In this document: piece by piece, positions 62,673-64,000 of the stretch
How the letters are laid out: each line of letters begins with the position of its first letter
Numbering within the stretch: the first letter of the stretch is position 1
NCBI GenBank assembly: GCA_021201335.1
Contig: JAJQFD010000034.1
Coordinates: forward strand, 1-64,000
Source of the DNA: Bacteroides sp.
GTDB lineage: Bacteria > Bacteroidota > Bacteroidia > Bacteroidales > Bacteroidaceae
Direction of reading: 5' to 3'
DNA length: 64,000 nt
The notes under the pieces: generated by a model
What the model was told of the DNA's origin: nothing
The model's input: the letters and a program-made list of their open reading frames with translations, nothing else
Database searches by the model: none
Translations under genes and position numbers: made by a program

Positions 62673-64000
62673 ATGAAAAAAGCCTTTCTTTGGTTTCTTT
62701 TATCCTGCTGGCTAGTGAGTGCCTGTACGGATAAGAAAGACCAATATTTTAAGATGATGCTTTCGGACGGGTGGAATATTCAATCATCGGGGAATTTAGG
62801 TAAAGAATGGTATCCGGCAACTGTGCCCTCTACGGTTATGGGTGTTCTTTCGGCCAATGGGTTGTATGAGGGAATATTGGAAGGCGTGAATTATCGCGAC
62901 ATTGATCGTACTCCCTTCGAAGAGTCATGGCACTATAAAACCTCTTTTGAAATGCCCGGTCTTTCGGGAAAGCAACATGCTTTTTTACATTTCGATGGCA
63001 TTAATTATTCGGCAAACATCTGGCTGAATGGAAAGAAAATTGCCAGTCGGGATGAATGCTTCGGCCCTTTCCGACAGTTTTCTTTCGATATAACTCCTTA
63101 CCTGGCCAACGAGAACCAACTTGAAGTGGAAGTTTTCAAGGCACAACCTGGTGACCCCAATATCGGATTTGCCGACTGGAATCCTCGTCCGGCCGATGAG
63201 AATATGGGAATTTTCAGGGAAGTTTATATTACTGTTTCCGGCAGAGTTGAAATCAAAAATCCGCATGTTTATTCCAAAGTTAATACAGCTACTCTTGATG
63301 AAGCCTGGTTGACATTGGAAACCGAATTAGCCAATCACTCCGAACGTCCGGTTAGTGGAAAACTGATTGCTACCCTAGATAGTGTAACATTTGCCATACC
63401 CGTTAAACTGGCTGCGGGTGAGACCCGGAAAATTCAATTGACATCCAGTGACATTGCTCAACTGTATATTCAACATCCCCGTCTTTGGTGGTGTGCAGGA
63501 TTAGGAGAACCGGAAATGTATCAGATGGAACTTCGTTTCCTGAGCGGTAATCAATTGTCTGATTTGAAAAAAGTGCCTTTCGGTATCCGCGAAATCAGAG
63601 ACTACTTTGTGGGAGAAGACAGGGGTTTTATGCTGAATGGCCGGAAAGTACAATTACGGAGCGCCGGGTGGACGGATGATATCTTTTTAAGAGATACGCC
63701 CGAAACCAATGAAACACAGGTACGTTATGTTCGGGATATGAACCTGAATTCTATTCGGTTTGAAAATATCTGGGGAACTTCCCAAAACATATATGATCTT
63801 TGCGACCAATACGGACTGATGGCCTTGGTGGGCTGGAGCTGTCAGTGGGAATGGGAGAATTATCTGGGCACTCCGGTGGATGAATTCGGCGGTATCCGCA
63901 CCGAAGAACAGATGGATGTTGTTGCGAAATCTTTCCGGGATCAGGTTGTATGGTTGCGGAATCATCCCAGTATTATTGCCTGGTTAGCGGGAAGCGACCG
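62673..64000 (+). CDS. Glycoside hydrolase family 2 lipoprotein (exo-beta-D-glucosaminidase/beta-mannosidase type), partial
   Basis: Starts at ATG 62673 and runs off the window, open for 442 codons. Signal peptide with lipobox LVSAC (Cys18). A GH2 sugar-binding jelly-roll domain (about 28-190) contains YPATVPSTVMGVLSANGLY, YKTSFEMPG, HFDGINYSANIWLNGKKI and MGIFREVYI; an Ig-like domain follows (about 190-300), then the start of the TIM barrel with GFMLNGRKVQLRSAGWTDD and NHPSIIAWLAGSD. The pattern resembles CsxA-type exo-glucosaminidases and beta-mannosidases. The acid/base and nucleophile Glu residues lie beyond the end, so specificity is open. Confidence 0.9.
   Translation, partial: MKKAFLWFLLSCWLVSACTDKKDQYFKMMLSDGWNIQSSGNLGKEWYPATVPSTVMGVLSANGLYEGILEGVNYRDIDRTPFEESWHYKTSFEMPGLSGKQHAFLHFDGINYSANIWLNGKKIASRDECFGPFRQFSFDITPYLANENQLEVEVFKAQPGDPNIGFADWNPRPADENMGIFREVYITVSGRVEIKNPHVYSKVNTATLDEAWLTLETELANHSERPVSGKLIATLDSVTFAIPVKLAAGETRKIQLTSSDIAQLYIQHPRLWWCAGLGEPEMYQMELRFLSGNQLSDLKKVPFGIREIRDYFVGEDRGFMLNGRKVQLRSAGWTDDIFLRDTPETNETQVRYVRDMNLNSIRFENIWGTSQNIYDLCDQYGLMALVGWSCQWEWENYLGTPVDEFGGIRTEEQMDVVAKSFRDQVVWLRNHPSIIAWLAGSD

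Noticed and set aside
1..64000. Search for mobile elements, phage genes, tRNA or rRNA genes
   Set aside because: No transposase, integrase or recombinase protein and no convincing tRNA or rRNA sequence was found by reading both strands.

Overview
The window looks like a chromosomal segment of an anaerobic Bacteroidales bacterium, most likely from the Parabacteroides/Tannerellaceae neighbourhood (genus not provable from sequence alone). The reasons are the family-level look of the proteins (DUF1599, DoxX/BT_3928-type, Pit fused to a PhoU-like domain, ExbB/ExbD/TonB behind pdxJ, MenA, GH95 and GH2 lipoproteins), the lack of Shine-Dalgarno sequences, and repeated upstream matches to the Bacteroidetes -7 promoter element TAnnTTTG. 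I see no rRNA, tRNA, transposase, integrase, phage gene or CRISPR array.

Layout. 1-1.5 kb: an ECF sigma operon (minus). 1.6-3 kb: rRNA methyltransferase. 3.1-9.3 kb: a heavy-metal RND efflux operon (minus) headed by a His/Cys-rich small protein, with a complete promoter and an operator-like dyad. 9.3-16.5 kb: ABC-F ATPase, lone receiver protein, and a phosphate module (ppk1 then pit) sharing a compact divergent promoter with a YfcE-like phosphoesterase. 16.7-22.5 kb: rfbB, menA, a second phosphoesterase, a coiled-coil protein and mdh. 22.5-23.8 kb: a long non-coding interval with two candidate small RNAs, each closed by an intrinsic terminator. 23.8-26.4 kb: GH95 fucosidase. 26.5-40.5 kb: housekeeping genes (nadK; pdxJ-exbB-exbD-tonB-DJ1-ispD-recG; M23 peptidase; DUF1599-DoxX-tpiA-SPOR-folE; dnaG). 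40.7-43.5 kb: two tandem PAS sensor kinases, one degenerate and one frameshifted. 43.7-47.8 kb: the aromatic amino-acid operon pheA-aminotransferase-DAHP synthase/chorismate mutase-tyrA. 48-53 kb: recJ-recQ-TPR operon. 53.3-57.3 kb: sugar epimerase, ArnT-like transferase, LAB_N protein and GT2, a probable lipid A/envelope glycosylation set. 57.5-59.5 kb: a two-component pair in which both genes are broken. 59.6-62.1 kb: rnfC and rnfD without the other rnf genes. 62.1-64 kb: an unrecognised ORF and the start of a GH2 lipoprotein.

Most notable: (1) upstream of pheA there is a complete ribosome-mediated attenuator: a 26-codon leader peptide with 8 Phe and 3 Tyr codons, a pause hairpin, an antiterminator arm and an 11-bp terminator with a T7 run, all behind a good promoter. 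(2) A dispersed family of degenerate 22-bp tandem repeats with a CTACCGG core occurs in three intergenic regions in exact 22-bp phase. (3) Three of the two-component genes carry disabling lesions: two compensating poly-G frameshifts, one poly-A frameshift, and one amber codon. (4) Two candidate ncRNAs lie back to back at 23.4-23.7 kb.
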